Source of the DNA: Chrysomallon squamiferum
Taxonomy: Eukaryota; Mollusca; Gastropoda; Neomphalida; Peltospiridae
Assembly: GCA_012295275.1 (NCBI GenBank)
Contig: CM022674.1
Coordinates: 11,736,864-11,800,863, forward strand
Direction of reading: 5' to 3'
Length of the DNA stretch: 64,000 nt
In this document: positions 1 through 30,800 of the stretch, piece by piece
How the letters are laid out: every line of letters starts with the position of its first letter
Position numbering within the stretch: the stretch's first letter is position 1
The notes under the pieces: generated by a model
Told to the model about the DNA's origin: nothing
Databases searched by the model: none
The model's input: the letters and a program-made list of their open reading frames with translations, nothing else
Made by a program: the position numbers and the translations under genes

Positions 1-635
1 GGAAATATAAAAGAAAGGCCAACTAATGATATGAGTTATTAAATTTGTCAAATTCTAAATTCTTCAAATATTAAATCAGTTTTAAATGTAAATTCACTAC
101 TCTTCTAGAATACTTTTAATAATTCTGTATTTATATTTATACAAATGAAAAAACAAGTTTAAGCAATTTGTTTTCATATTTAAAAACAAAAATTAAAAAA
201 ACAAATAAGCAAAAATTTGGAACTAGAACAGTAGTATTTTGGTAATAACATTAATTTATAAATAAAATTTTGTTTCCAAAAATTTTATTTATTACGTCTA
301 CCAAGAAATACCATTTTCATTTTCTCAGTTCTGGTTTGTCAATAGGCTTGAGACTGTATTAAGTTAATGTACAACCTATACATGTATTTTGATAATGTGG
401 AAAATTAATGTTTATAATGCAGAAATAAACAGCTGTGTCTTTCAGTGTTTTAATATTGATTTAAAATATAGTGTTTAAATAGGTAACTCTATTTAGATAG
501 TGTATGTTATGTCAGTCTCTGTAAATGTGCTTAGGAATGAATATTCTGTTATCTTGAGTATCTGATTAAACTGTACACATCAACAGTATTCAAGAATGCA
601 CTGGCAGAGGAGGATAAAATCCTATGTGTGTATCT

Positions 636-636
<1 letters not shown>

Positions 637-730
<94 letters not shown>
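637..730. repeat. (TG)n microsatellite
   Basis: About 94 bp of uninterrupted TG dinucleotides. The His/Thr reading frame on the minus strand here is only this repeat. The rest of 1-2090 is AT-rich with a second short TG run at about 1988-2016 and no supported gene apart from the tentative exon at 905. Confidence 0.97.
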
Positions 731-731
<1 letters not shown>

Positions 732-904
732 CTGTTTATTTTTTGTTTTAAAATTGACTTAAAACATAACATTTTAACTTAGCTTATATCTAAAGATGTG
801 TCTGTGTGTACTTGTGAGTGCTACAAGATATTTCACACTACACACAACTCACAGACAGGTAAAGACACAACACAGCTTTTAATAAACTGGTTCAAACTGG
901 CTAG

Positions 905-985
905 AATGGAAAATACTCCTGTGGGTGCAGTGAAGAGATTTGATCCTGAAAACAGACACACCAGACCTCAGCAGACTAACCACAA
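905..985 (+). CDS. possible 5' coding exon of the M13 peptidase gene (tentative)
   Basis: A short stretch that is less AT-rich than its surroundings opens with ATG at 905 and reads MENTPVGAVKRF, then a polar stretch ending in NHK before GTTTGA. If GTTTGA at 986 is the donor, the frame is phase 0 and joins an acceptor at 2687-2688, continuing into RIELLPTV of the first secure exon. Families with a type II signal anchor have a cytoplasmic N-terminus of about this kind. The donor is weak, nothing shows a promoter, and the true first exon may lie elsewhere or left of the window. Confidence 0.22.
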
Positions 986-1985
986 AGTTTGATCAGTTCC
1001 ACTGAATCTAGATTTACTCCTTAAATCAATTTTAAGAGATTTATCTCACACATGTCACCTTTAATGTAATTTACATTTTTTTTAAAATTACATTGCTTCT
1101 AGAACATGTTTTATTGTTTTTCAGCTGGGGGTAGAACCTGCAGACTTTGTTTGTTTGTTATTGGGTTTTTTAGTCGTTTTTCTTCTTGTTGTTGTAGTTG
1201 TTATTTTGTTTTTAACTCATCTTTACCTCACAGATTTAACTTTTATGTGTTTAATTTCATTATTATTATTATTATCATTTTTTTTTTTTTTTTTTTTAAC
1301 AGTGAAATATCTTTTTCTCAGAATTCATATCCACTGTTTTCAGAAACCTGTATCTGACATCTAATTAATTAAGTCTCTGTGCAAAGCAGGATTAGTCTGT
1401 ATCGGTTATTTTCACATGTTGATAAGCTTTGATTAAATGTTTATTTATTTCTTTTTAATAATGATTAGAAATTAAACTTTAATAATAATGAAGTATGTCC
1501 GTAGAGATAAAGGAAACAAGCTAAAAAGTCAAATCTGTGAAGATTTTCCAGAGACACGATTCTAGGAATTACTGAGGTTTTATTAAGAAGGGGGATAACT
1601 GTACATCAAAAGTTTTATAGTTTATACACTCAATGGATAAAGCTCTTTCTTTGTGAATCCTTTCTGTGTTGGTGTTTAAACATAAAGGAGCAATATGCAA
1701 TATTACATTTTATGCACAAGGGAGATAACTGTTAAAGAAATTATTATGAAAATAGGTTTTATATTTAACCAAATTTTATACTGACATTCAAATTATTAAT
1801 TAATATTTATTAATTTGTATTTTATATTTATTTGTATACATACATACAAACATTTACACAATCATACACATATATGTACATACTCACATATACACAGATA
1901 TACATATACATACATGCATACAGACATACATTCATATAGATATGCAGACACACACAGACACACTAACACACAGATAAAAAGTTGA

Positions 1986-2023
<38 letters not shown>

Positions 2024-2097
2024 GGTAATTGTTAACATTTCTGTAATGAAACTGATATTTAAAATATGTAATTAAATATGTACCAATATATATATTA

Positions 2098-2686
2098 TTG
2101 AAGTATTGTTTTCACAGAATATAAAGTTATTTGTTAAATAAACTGATATTTTGTGTAATTAAACATATACTATAATATATATAACTGTTATTATTTTCAC
2201 AGAACACTGATATTCAGACATAATTTATATAACTAGTATTATATAGAAATACGTGTAATAAAACTGACATTATTATCTATGTAACTATTATTATTTTCAC
2301 AGAGTGAAATGAGATACTGACTTATCCATTTTCACAGAAAAATGTGAAATGAGATACTGATCTTATCCATATAACTACATTTATTATATATTTAAACAGA
2401 TACTATTATCCATATAACTATTATTATATGAAAAAATGTGTAATAAAAGTGATATTAATATACATACTGTTATCTGTATAACTATTATTATAAAAACATA
2501 CATTAATAAAAGTGGTATTTAAACATACTATTATCTGTATAACTATTATTATAAAAACATACATTAATAAAAGTGGTATTTAAACAGATACTATTATCTG
2601 TATAACTATTATTATAAAAACATACATTAATAAAAGTGGTATTTAAACAGATACTGTTATCTATAAAACTGTTACTGTTTTCACAG
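2098..2686 (+). repeat. repeated acceptor-like units and 61-63 bp tandem repeat before the 2687 exon
   Basis: The true acceptor reads TGTTTTCACAG at 2676-2686. Very similar TTTTCACAG strings end at about 2117, 2202, 2302 and 2337, each with nearby ACTGATATT or GAGATACTGA sequence. From about 2460 to 2650 a 61-63 bp unit containing AAAAGTGGTATTTAAACA and TATCTGTATAACTATTATTA is repeated three times and runs into the real acceptor region. The intron end therefore consists of duplicated acceptor-proximal sequence. Confidence 0.75.
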
Positions 2687-19512
<16,826 letters not shown>

Positions 19513-20441
19513 AAAATGAATTGTTTCCCTTCACAAATATGAACTCCATGCAGACATCTTCAGGAGAGAGGTAAAAAAGCAAAAGATGAACTCAAACTGC
19601 AGGCCAGGGAGAGAAATCAAGGGTCAAGAAAACTGTAGAAAATTCAGAAATTATTGCACCATTTGTATTTTCAGCATTAGCTCATTTGAAAACCTGAGTA
19701 GCTGTAACCATGACGACTAGGCTATAAAATGGCTGAATGGAAGAAAACCAAGAAGAAAAGGCACAAATTGTCACAGTTTGTGTTTTCATGGGTTAAAAAG
19801 ATTTAAGTTGAAGAAGGAAAAAAAAAAAAAAAAGCAGAAATACAAAATATATTTATGAAAATTGGGAAGGAAAATGTTTTGAGATGCTGTTTTAATAACC
19901 TCATTAATTTTTTTTGTTGTGTACTTAAGTACAAAACAACATCTTTGTTTCATCTTTCTTTGTATATTTTTATACTTGCCATGTTAAATGTTTGTTTGTT
20001 TTTGTCAACAGACACTATTTGATGGAGTATTTGTGTGAAAAAAAAAAAAAACAACAAATGTTAAAATAATTATACATTTTTCCATTGTTTTTAAAAGTAG
20101 AATTATCATTAAAAACTAGTGAAATACATACAAGTTTCAGTGACAGAATTGTAAAGGACAAAAATTTTAAAAATTATATTAAATAAAAATTAACTGACAG
20201 TCTTAAAAAAAAAAAAATTAATTTAGATTTCAGAATAATTATAATTATTTGATAGTCACATAATAAGAATTCTAAATATCTCTTATAAGATTTTCCACTG
20301 AAGAAAAACAAATAATAATAATGAATCACCCAAATACTAATAACTGATTCTTTGTAAACTTACAGATACTTAGAGAAATATACACTAACTTATTTAATAT
20401 TGAAGCCTTTTAACTCATTCTTTCAGAATGTTTGATCATAA

Positions 20442-20444
20442 ATA

Positions 20445-20530
<86 letters not shown>

Positions 20531-20535
20531 TACTA
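20442..20535. repeat. (ATG)n(AAT)n microsatellite
   Basis: About 12 ATG/ATGATG units followed by about 17 AAT units, then a few ACT units. Confidence 0.95.
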
Positions 20536-22254
20536 CTACTACTAATAATAATAGCAAATACATAACTATTTTTGGATGTTTCTCATTATGATGAACACAA
20601 TATCCCAGCTGGAAGAAAAAGCATTAAATAAATTTTGTATTTTTTTAAAACTCTAGTGAAAAAAATAAAAATAAAAAATTCCTATTTGAAAATGAGCCTA
20701 ACATAGATTTGAGTGAACATTTTATTAATAATCTGAGAAATAAGGAACTAGTTGATGTTAGTAAAAAAAAAAAATCCAATAAAACTTTTTTTTTCATTAA
20801 AAAACACTACGATAAAGAATATTTTAAATTAATCAAATAAATTATTATTAAGAATGACTAATTAGGTCAAAGGCATTGCTTAATGAAGTGAAATTGTGTA
20901 AAAAAAATTGTCTAAAAACTGGCAACTATGGTACAATGGGACATCTCTTGACAAACAATCATTAATTTTTAATATAAAAATATACACTGCTTCAGGGAAA
21001 TTTCTATTGTAAATAATTTGACTTCATCCTTTGCATTATTAAAGTGTCTATCACAAATACCACTAAACACAGAGACAATTTCTGCTTGTCTACTGTAGTT
21101 TCAAAAAATCATGTTTTAGCAAAACCACATGTAGTAAGATTACATACATAAAAAATATTGCACTGTTTTTAATCCTGAATTCGAATTTTATTTGTAATAT
21201 AAATGATTAAAATGACAAATGGCTTTTGCACTGTTGTTGTTTTGCATTGTTGTGATTTTTCTTAAGCACCACAGCCATGCTTGCATATTACAAAGTTATG
21301 TCTGATAGTTATGTAATTTCACCAGAACTTATGAATAGATGTAGCCAATGATATATAGGAAATTATTTCTGGTAAAAACTCATTTTAAAACTCTAAACTT
21401 AACACCAGAGTCAGTCAATCTTCAAACATTTACCACAGAAATGTGTGTTACAGCTGAATATTTAAGTTAGTATTAAGATTTTAAAGTTCACTTAGTTTTT
21501 AATTTTATGATTACATGGGAAGAATCCTGATGGGTTATTCCTACTACTTAACAGTAAAGGATAAACTATATGAACCTTCCAATATACAGGATAGCACTTT
21601 ACAATTTTGTTTAACAAGTCATGAAGACCTGTTGGATTGGGAAAAAGGCTGAAAGAGAATTATCCTGAATTCACTCACCATTAGGCTGACAATGATGATT
21701 TCGACTTTTGCAGTGATTTTGTGTTATCAGCATGCTAGTGTGTTATGTATGCTTACTATGTAATTTAATAACTGTAATAATTTTTTTTTTTTTCTAATTC
21801 CCTAACTCCTACTGGGTTGTTTTAGTAGAATGAAACCTAGCATCAAGGCAGCATATGCAAAATAAAAACAAAACTGTTAAATCCAAAATAATAAAATTTG
21901 TTTTAAGGAACAATTATTATTATAAATTATTTACACTGAGGCAGCATAACACTGATTTTATTTTTATTTAGTAATTATTATAATTATTTATTTATTCATT
22001 TATTTACTTGATAAAATGTATCACTGTATCTTAGTTACAACAAGAGGCTATTACATCCATGGCAGATCTACAGACAAGGTTCTAAATAAAATACAACATA
22101 AAATAAACAATTAAGATGTTCATAATCTCACTAATTCAGAAGAACAAGTAATGAAACAAAATAAATTTCAGGAATGTTAATGATTAAAATTACCTATGTC
22201 ACAACAGTTATTTTGATTACATTTACTTAGATATAACAGTATAATATCTAATGT

Positions 22255-22339
22255 AACCTAAAACTTTAAAATATTTATGTATTTATTATAATATAATAAA
22301 TACATTATAATAAATACATAAATATTTTAGTTTTAGGTT
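22255..22339. repeat. long inverted repeat (foldback)
   Basis: The left arm, AACCTAAAACTTTAAAATAT continuing through TTATGTATTTATTATAAT, is mirrored by a right arm ending TTTTAGTTTTAGGTT, giving arms of about 35 bp around a roughly 10-bp AT centre. No target-site duplication or transposase is evident. It could be a small foldback element or a chance AT palindrome that has been maintained. Confidence 0.8.
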
Positions 22340-23000
22340 CATTTAATTACTCTAATAACAATTAACTGTGGTTTACAAAAATCTAATTCTAGATTATTGT
22401 ATGTAAATATTTTGATTTTACTTACATTTAAAATGTTTATATATAATTTATTTACTAACAAACTGACCATTGTGTACTAAATTATTATTGTGTTATTGAT
22501 GTTGTAGCATTTTTATTACTATTAAATTGTTTAATTGTTGCTGTTAGTTATTAAATGCATGACTATTAATTTATTATTACAATTATTGTCATTTTTTATT
22601 ATTATTTTTATTCTCATTATTAATTTTTATTATTTAACATTTACATTTATTGTTACTGTTAAATATTATTTCTATTAAATGTTATTAAAAATGACATTCT
22701 TGTTTGTTTTGCACCTTCTTTTTGTTTATTTTTTTAATTTCTGAAAATTACATTATTTATTATTTAACATGTATTGACAGAAGTCAATTTAAAACAAATT
22801 ACAGCTTGTAAAATTTTATTTTATTTTATTTTTTAAAATCTGTTCTACTTTATAATGCATATAACCTATGCGATGTAAAGTAGCTATCATCTATGTCACA
22901 TTATGTCCAACATTTTCATTTGTAAATAAATAATACTTAGAAATTAGCTGTCTGTTCTTTCTTGTTTGCATTTCATGATTCTACAGCTAAAATAAAGTGT

Positions 23001-23035
23001 TTAATTAACAAAATCAAAACAATAATTTTTATTTA

Positions 23036-23081
<46 letters not shown>

Positions 23082-23169
23082 AAGACCTTCCAGCTCTAAC
23101 CACTCTGAATATATTTTTAAATTTTGCTTTGATGCCAATATCTTGCTGGTTATACATAATTATTAAATA

Positions 23170-23200
<31 letters not shown>

Positions 23201-23841
23201 GAAAATTTTATCTTTGGGCACAAACTTGTAATAGATCTATAAAATTAATACATTTAGGTTGGAGTATTCACTGTATATATTTCACGGTGTGTGTGTGTGT
23301 TTGTGTGCGTGTGTAAAAACTCGGAGGATAGTTACTGGTACGTACTATTTATTATGAGTTATTATTAGTGTAAAATGTGAAAATCATTAAAATGTTTAAC
23401 GTTAAGCATCGCGATATCTGTTGCATTACGGCATGACAACTACACTGTAAACAGCACTTAAATAAAAATAGCCTATAAATTGTATTTTAATGTTAAATTG
23501 GGAAGAAAAAATTAATTGTAATAAAAATTTCATCGAAAATGCTGTAAATTTTAATTTTATTTTTAATTTGTAATATCCATTTGATTAATAATTATTAGTA
23601 AAAAATAATAGATACATAAAACAAAATTGTGTCATTAAATAATAAAAATAATAATGAAAAGAAAGAAAGAAAGAAAGAAAAGTAAAATAACAAAAAAGAG
23701 TAAACCATTACTTCAACTGCTTTAAAAACTCGGTCGCCAGCAGCAAAAATTGGGTTATACTACTTTCTACTCCACGTTTTTTTTCTCTTTTTGTTTTCAT
23801 TTTGACAAGTAGTGTACCTAAATACTTGTGTAAACGTTATG

Positions 23842-23888
<47 letters not shown>

Positions 23889-24783
23889 AATCGCATTATT
23901 TGCGAACTAAACTTTTTTCTAGTGACTTCATTCATGTTAAGTTACTCTCTGGACTGAATTAATTACATTTAAAACCAAATGGAAGACGTAATTTGAAATA
24001 AAAAGTAGCAATGGAAATTCAAGATATGTTTAATAAAATAATAATTGTTGCTGTTATTATTGTTATTACTCTTTTTGTTTGTTTATTTATTTATTTATTT
24101 ATTATAATAATGATGTAAGTAATACTGTCACAAAATATTACTCTATTTTATATCGCAGCTTAAATTATATATTTTATATACCTCGATTGAGACTATGCAT
24201 AGACTGCAACCGGCTATACATATGAATCGAAGATACCCAACGTACAGAGACTGCGATTTCTGTAACAGACGTTCGTGTGCTTTTAAAATATAACATATTT
24301 AATAATTTATTTTAAAAATACCAGTTTTCAAAGTACAGAAATAAATATAAAGTAAATGACGATGAAATAATTACTTCTCTCTATTTTTGAAAATACACAT
24401 ATACATATATCTAAAGATATTTTTCTTTCATTCTTTCTTTTATTTATTTATTTATTTTTATTATTATTATTATTTTTTTAATTATTATCTTTGTGAATAA
24501 GCATATATACATCGTTAACAACTGATTTATGTCAGTTCAATGAAAGGTTTTTACAGTCGTCTGCACTTTGAACAGCAACTGAAAAGGTCACAATACTTTC
24601 TAATCAACATGCATTAAATTAGGAGCACTATTGCACCGATGACATTCGGTATTATTTTTATATATACATTTGAATATAATACGAATAAAAATAATATAAT
24701 CACCTGCGGGTTCAGGCACCACCAGGGATAATTATATATTCATTATTATTATAATTTTCATGATGTTGATGTTTATTATCAAC

Positions 24784-24831
<48 letters not shown>

Positions 24832-25275
24832 GCAAACAAAAAGAGCTTGATAGCAAATTGTGATACGACATTCAATGTTTAATGTATTTTGTTGATTTTT
24901 CATTTTTAATAAATAAACATTAATATAATTAAACATATTCAATTCACATGGTGAATGTCATTGATGCACGTTCGTTTTGTAACATTTTATTGATCATTAC
25001 TGTAGCCGCAGTATTAAAAAGTTATCATTAATAATCTCTCTCCGCATTGTCGGATAGTTAATTTTTAATCCCCCCCACTTTCTCTGGAGCTATTATTCTC
25101 TTCTTCCTCTAAAACAGTAATGTCTGAAATATATTGTTTGCATATCTGCATAACGTAATTTCAGGTTTCATAATAAGATAATAGCTTAAATAAATAAATA
25201 AATACTGAAACCAATACAAGTCAGATCAAATGTATTAACAAAGTGCATGTTAGAATTAAAACAATACAATATGGA

Positions 25276-25359
<84 letters not shown>

Positions 25360-25740
25360 CATATATTTCCTGTTTAATTAAGTGATAAAGTATTTCATAG
25401 TAGAAGTTCTGTCAGTTTGTTTACTGCAATGTTATCAACTATAGGTAACAGATTAAATTCGGTAATTATTTCATCATGCTTTTGCAGAAACACTATATCG
25501 GTCGTTTAACTAATAGTATTCCTCCTTTTTAAGGCGCGCGTGGCTTCCTACTTTATGTTAAGAGTGCTGTTCTCTCGATCATCATCAAAAAAGGTATACA
25601 AAACAGTTTTATTGATCGATGTAAGGCATATATTGTATCATAAAGTAGTATTAATCTTAAATATATTGTATGCACGAGATTGTGTACTTATTTTGTTGGA
25701 AAATTGGTCATATTGGTGCATCTAGGAAGGTGGAATTTGC
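23001..25740. other. intergenic, microsatellite-rich
   Basis: No gene supported. Contains (TA)n at 23036-23076, (GT)n at 23846-23884, (TTA)n at 24787-24832 and (TA)n at 25279-25350, with otherwise AT-rich unique sequence. Short open frames here lack homology, splice context or composition unlike the background. Confidence 0.6.
25279..25350. repeat. (TA)n microsatellite
   Basis: About 72 bp of alternating AT, followed by a short CA run. Confidence 0.97.
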
Positions 25741-25747
25741 TGGGCTA

Positions 25748-25759
25748 TCCCACAATGCA
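25748..25759 (+). promoter_or_regulatory. ZNF143/STAF-like core in a probable promoter of the zinc-finger gene
   Basis: TCCCACAATGCA matches the core of the ZNF143 (Staf) element known from many housekeeping promoters. It falls in a locally less AT-rich stretch (25530-25900) about 2.1 kb upstream of the zinc-finger start codon, which suits a 5' UTR first exon here spliced to the acceptor at 27502. No CpG island or TSS can be seen directly. Confidence 0.35.
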
Positions 25760-27502
25760 ATCAAAAACCAAACACGGTTTATGTTACGCAAAGAAACAAT
25801 GATACAATGAAATTTTGCTTAGCACCAGTCAATCAAACCTTCTTCCATTTTTGTATTTTCGGCTGTCGCACTTGTCTGGTTACTGCGGATTCTATACGTT
25901 TTAGGTTAGATTAACAGAAAAGAAGAAAGTTACTTTGTATTTCTAGCTAGTTAATGGCGCACTAACCTGAGTTTTAAATATTAGGAAGCATGAGCTTTGC
26001 TCTTTAGGATCTAAATCCAATTCAAGGTTAAAACTTTAATTTAAAAATACCATTTCTGACTTTGCCCCAGCCAACGCTTGATGCAGTTTAAAGACCAATA
26101 TTACTAAGTCTGAACTGACCATATCACCCAGGTCAGGAGTTTAGATTAGTACGAGTAACAAACATAACAATACAGTGAATACTGCTGATAACAATACAGT
26201 AATTAAAAAATACAAATGATAATCTAGAATAGCATTTACAATCAATAACAAATGGGAAATAACTGAACTGGAATAAATACAAACTCTTATATATTTCTGT
26301 ATTAAATGATGCATAATTATTGCATAAAAATTAAAATGAATGAAATTAATACAAGATGTCAGTATAACTGTAACTTGTAAGCTATGAATAATAAATATTT
26401 GATGACTGATGTAAAACAAATGTCAAAATTGATCAATTAACACTTTAAAAAAGAAATAATTGAAATTTGATTAGTTCAGATATATTTTCTTTTGTTAGGT
26501 TAGTAAATCAGAGGTAAACAAATTTCAATGGAAAATATTTTCTTTGTAAAATTGTAAAACATGAACAAATTCTACCATGATTATTTGGTAAAATTCCATT
26601 TTAAAATGGTTTATTGAAATAAGTTAATAATTCAAAATTTGTTTTGTATTGTAAAAAAGGAATTGATTTCTTCATTAAAAAAAAAAAAAAAAAAAAAATT
26701 AAATAAAAGGAAAAGAGAAAAACAGTTGTTTGATTCAACAAACACATTTAATTTAAATGAGTCACCAGTTTTTGAAACATCTTGAGGACATTTTTTTTGT
26801 ATTACATCTACACCGAATGTGGAAATATTAATACATTAATTATTATTAACATTTATACTTGCACAACATCACAATCATTTTAAAAATGTTCTTTCACTTT
26901 CAAATATTTATATAAAAAAAAACAACAACCCCAGAATCAAATAATAACTCTAATGGTATTTTGAAATTCTGTTTACCTTTTATCCCCAGATTTTGCAGGA
27001 ACTGGATTTGAAAAATCATAGATGCTGGGATAGACTGAACACTTTGTTCTCACAGTAGAATTCATCCATTTAAAGAGAACTAACAAGCTTGTGAGCATTA
27101 AAACTAGTTTTTCAGGTCATTTAATATTTGCTGTGGAATTATTTTAAATAAGAAGAAAACAAAACATTCAGTATGTTTAGATATGTGTGTATTGTAATAA
27201 CTTGATCACATTTACACAGATATACAAACAGAACAGAACATTTAAGAAATTACATAATTTTATTTCAATGTGTAATGATTATGTGACTGAAGATTTTTAA
27301 ATAACCATGATTTATTTTTTTAAATTTCGTTTTTAGCTTTTATTTTTTGATGTGAAAAAAAAAGAAATTTTATTAATAACATATTAAATTATATTTATAC
27401 AAAACTTTATGACTATTTTGTCTCTAAATATTAATTTTGGTTATGAACATTGTTATTATTATTATTATCACTATTATTATTTTTTGTTTTGTTTCATTGC
27501 AG

Positions 27503-27831
27503 GATTAAATTTCTGAATGAAAATATCAAGAAGAATCTTTTTCAGTTTTGGCAGAAAATTTAGATACTCATTTTAAATATGATAATTCAGAAGTCCCAGA
27601 ATCATTCACTCTTTATAAATAAAACTGGGAAATATTTAGCAATTATGAGAAATATTTACAACACTGAATAAATTATCTGCAGTCTTAAGAGATATATTAG
27701 GAGTATTCCTAAACTGACAGCAAAGAAGTGTAACTAACATGATTTGTTTAGACAACTGACAGTAATAATTTTAAAACTAAGAGGTAGCAGTCAGTACAAA
27801 CAATACACAGTGTTAGTTAAATACAAACATT
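27503..27831 (+). other. 5' UTR exon segment of the zinc-finger gene
   Basis: A good acceptor (TTTTGTTTCATTGCAG, ending at 27502) precedes sequence running uninterrupted into the start codon. A stop TAG lies in frame 18 bases before ATG 27832, so translation cannot start earlier in this exon. The matching upstream non-coding exon is not identified; the region near 25.75-25.95 kb is the best candidate. Confidence 0.5.
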
Positions 27832-30800
27832 ATGGATCCCAATGTTTCTATGCTTGAGGTGAACCCAGCACAACTGGAGGTTCTGGAAAGTTTGATGCAG
27901 TTGAGAAATGAAGAACCAAACACAAACCAGGCAGTTTCAGTGCCAGTGCAGGGCACAGAGGAGGCAGTGCAGACCAGCATCGTCCAGATGGAGGGTGAAA
28001 TGGAAGGTGAAGCAGAAAATCAGATGGTAACCATAGTACCCATGGAGGATGTCCAATCAGACAAAATGGTGACGTTCATCGCGGTTGATGAAATGGGAAA
28101 CCGTGTTCATCTTCCAGACGATGTTGTGACGTTCGTGTCAGTGGACGATGATGGGAACACGATACAGCTAGAGTGTAGTGACCTGACCCAGGAACAGATG
28201 CAGGTTATTCAGGTAGGGATGGACCTGGAGGCTGCATCACAAGAAGGCGGCAAAGTGAACATAATGCAGGGTGCAGTGGAGAGTATTGAGGTGTACAAGT
28301 GTGATCTGTGTAGGCAGGTGTTCACTAAGAGGACTGACTGGGATGACCATGACTGTCCAGGACATCAAGATGACCAGGAGGCTATTTTACAACCACTGGC
28401 AATCCAGCTAGAACAGCAGCAGGCACACAGAGGAGTGGTCATCAAGGAAGAAGATGACTCGAGTCTGGAGTGTAACTTGTGTCATCGAAGCTTTGCTCTG
28501 AGAGAGAACTGGGAACAGCACATGTTATCTCATCTGGACAAAATTGAAGCTCGACCTAACACCGAGTTAGAAATGAAACAGCTCTCCATTGTAGATTCTG
28601 GAAGCAATGCTGTAGTTTTGTCTGCTAAGACTGGAGATGTCGAGTACAGGTGTGATGCTTGTGGTAAAAGGTACCAGGAGAAGACGGAACTAGAAAAACA
28701 TCTTGTTACACACATTGTGGACAAGTTCTACGAATGTCCAATCTGCAGTAGTGCCTTTGCTACCAAATTCAGCCTTAGAAAACACGTCATCAATCATCTG
28801 AAAGGAAAAGGGAAACCATTCAAATGTGAACTGTGTGAGAAAGCATTTAACCAGAAAGTAAATCTTCGAGCTCACATGTCAGTTCACACTGGCCTACGAG
28901 AGTTCAAATGTCACATCTGTCAGAAAGAATTTTCTCTGAAAGGAAATTTAAACAAACACCTGAGAATCCACACTGATGAGAGACCATTCAAGTGTAACAT
29001 ATGTGGACGATCGTTCAAGGTGAAGGAGTACTTGATACAGCACAGGCTGACACACTCCAGCGAGCTTCCCTTTGCCTGTGGTCAGTGTGGGAGAAGGTTC
29101 AAGTTGCAGGAATACGCTGACCGCCACACACTGAAGTGTGATGGGACAAGAACATCAATCTGTGAACAGTGCGGTATGTCCTATGCATCAAGAGGTGATT
29201 TGAACAGACACATTGATGAAGTCCATCCCGAGATGAAACCATACCAGTGTCCTACTTGCAACAAGAGGTTCAAACTGAAGAGTTACCTGCAGCAACATGA
29301 GCTTTCTCACACCGCCGGCAGAAACTGGGTGTGTGGAGTTTGTAAGAAAGATTTTAAATGTCGACATTCGCTACGACAGCATCTGATGTGGCACTCGAGA
29401 CAGGAGAAGAATGAGAAGTTTACTTGTGAGGTTTGTGGGAAGGAGATTCAGTATGAGCTCAACATGAAACGTCACATGCTGCTGCACACAGGAAACATGC
29501 CGTTCACGTGTGAGGTGTGTCAGCGCGGCTTCCCGGACTCCTCACATCTAAGACGTCACATGATGAGACACAATGGAGAAAAACCACACAAGTGTGAACT
29601 GTGTGGAAAAGGATTTTACACAAGCACTCATCTAAAACGACATGTTAAGACCCACTCCTCACTGACCAAGCCTTTTGCCTGCAAGATCTGTGGAAAGGGT
29701 TTTCTCACAGAGGAGAAAATGACGAGACATTTTGAGACCCATTACGGAGCAGTGAAAGGCCGATTCAAATGCAAGTATTGTGACAAAGCGTGTAACAAGA
29801 GATCTGACCTGTCTAGACACACGCTGATTCACACTGGAGAAAAACCATACAAGTGTGAGATCTGTGGTTTGGCTTTTAGAACATCAACCCATCGCAAGCG
29901 CCATCTACTGACACACACCACTGAGAAACCTTTCAAGTGCAGTGAATGTAACAAAGCATTCAAATCTCGTGATGTGTTGAAGAAACACGAAGCAATTCAC
30001 AAAGAAGGCAAGTCTGGCTGGAAGAAGTATTGTCCCAAGTGTGGCAAAGGTTTCAAGTTTGTTTTCAAGCTGAGAGAGCATGAGAAACGTGGATGTGAAA
30101 ATGATGTAGAGCAAGTGAAAAGTGAAGAAACTGAGAAAAAATCTGAGAATCAGCAAGAAGTTTCTGAAGACAAAGTGAAAACAGAAACACCAGCTCGACC
30201 ACATAAGTGTGCCATGTGTAACCGAAGTTTTAAAACAATTGACCACCTGAGCAGACATGAAGCTACACATAAAGATGATGAAGGGGAGACATCTCTACTG
30301 GATGATGATTCAGATGAGGAGAAGATGGAACAAGAGACAGTGAATGATCTACAGTGTAAACAGTGCAGCAAGCAGTTTGAAGAGAAATCTGACCTGGAGA
30401 AACATCGTTCATACTGTAAAGTTAAACCACAGACAAAGTCTGTGAATTACATCAACAAGAAGAAACCAAAGCAGAAGGGTAACCAGTGCATTCTCTGTGG
30501 GAAAGTGTTTGTCAAAGGCTCTCATGCTCTGAAACAACACATCTCTCTGATGCATACAGTGGAAGACTTTGCAGCAGCAAAGAGTCCTGTACCAGACACC
30601 TTCTACAAGTGTGATGACTGCGGAAAGCTTTTTGCTCAAGCAGTGAACTGGAAAAAACACTTACTAACTCACAAGGAAGAAGGGGAAGCTTCTGACAACA
30701 CTGTTGGTGAAGGGAAAGATACAGATGCTACTGAAAAACCTCACAAATGTGGATTCTGCTCCATTTCATTCCGAGAGTCAACAAATCTTGTGAAGCATCT

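Larger units (their letters stand above)
19513..23000 (+). other. 3' UTR and/or intergenic DNA after the M13 gene
   Basis: No coding region was found here. AATAAA hexamers that could end the M13 transcript include 20182-20187 and others near 20630 and 22990; the sequence does not show which is used. Notable simple repeats are (ATG)n passing into (AAT)n at about 20442-20535 and an inverted repeat at 22255-22339. Confidence 0.5.

Noticed and set aside
590-772. His/Thr-repeat frame on the minus strand
   Set aside because: Translation of a TG microsatellite.
25540-25725. Small ORF starting MASYFMLRVLF
   Set aside because: No homology, no splice context, and it lies in a probable promoter/5' UTR region; ATG start is weakly supported.
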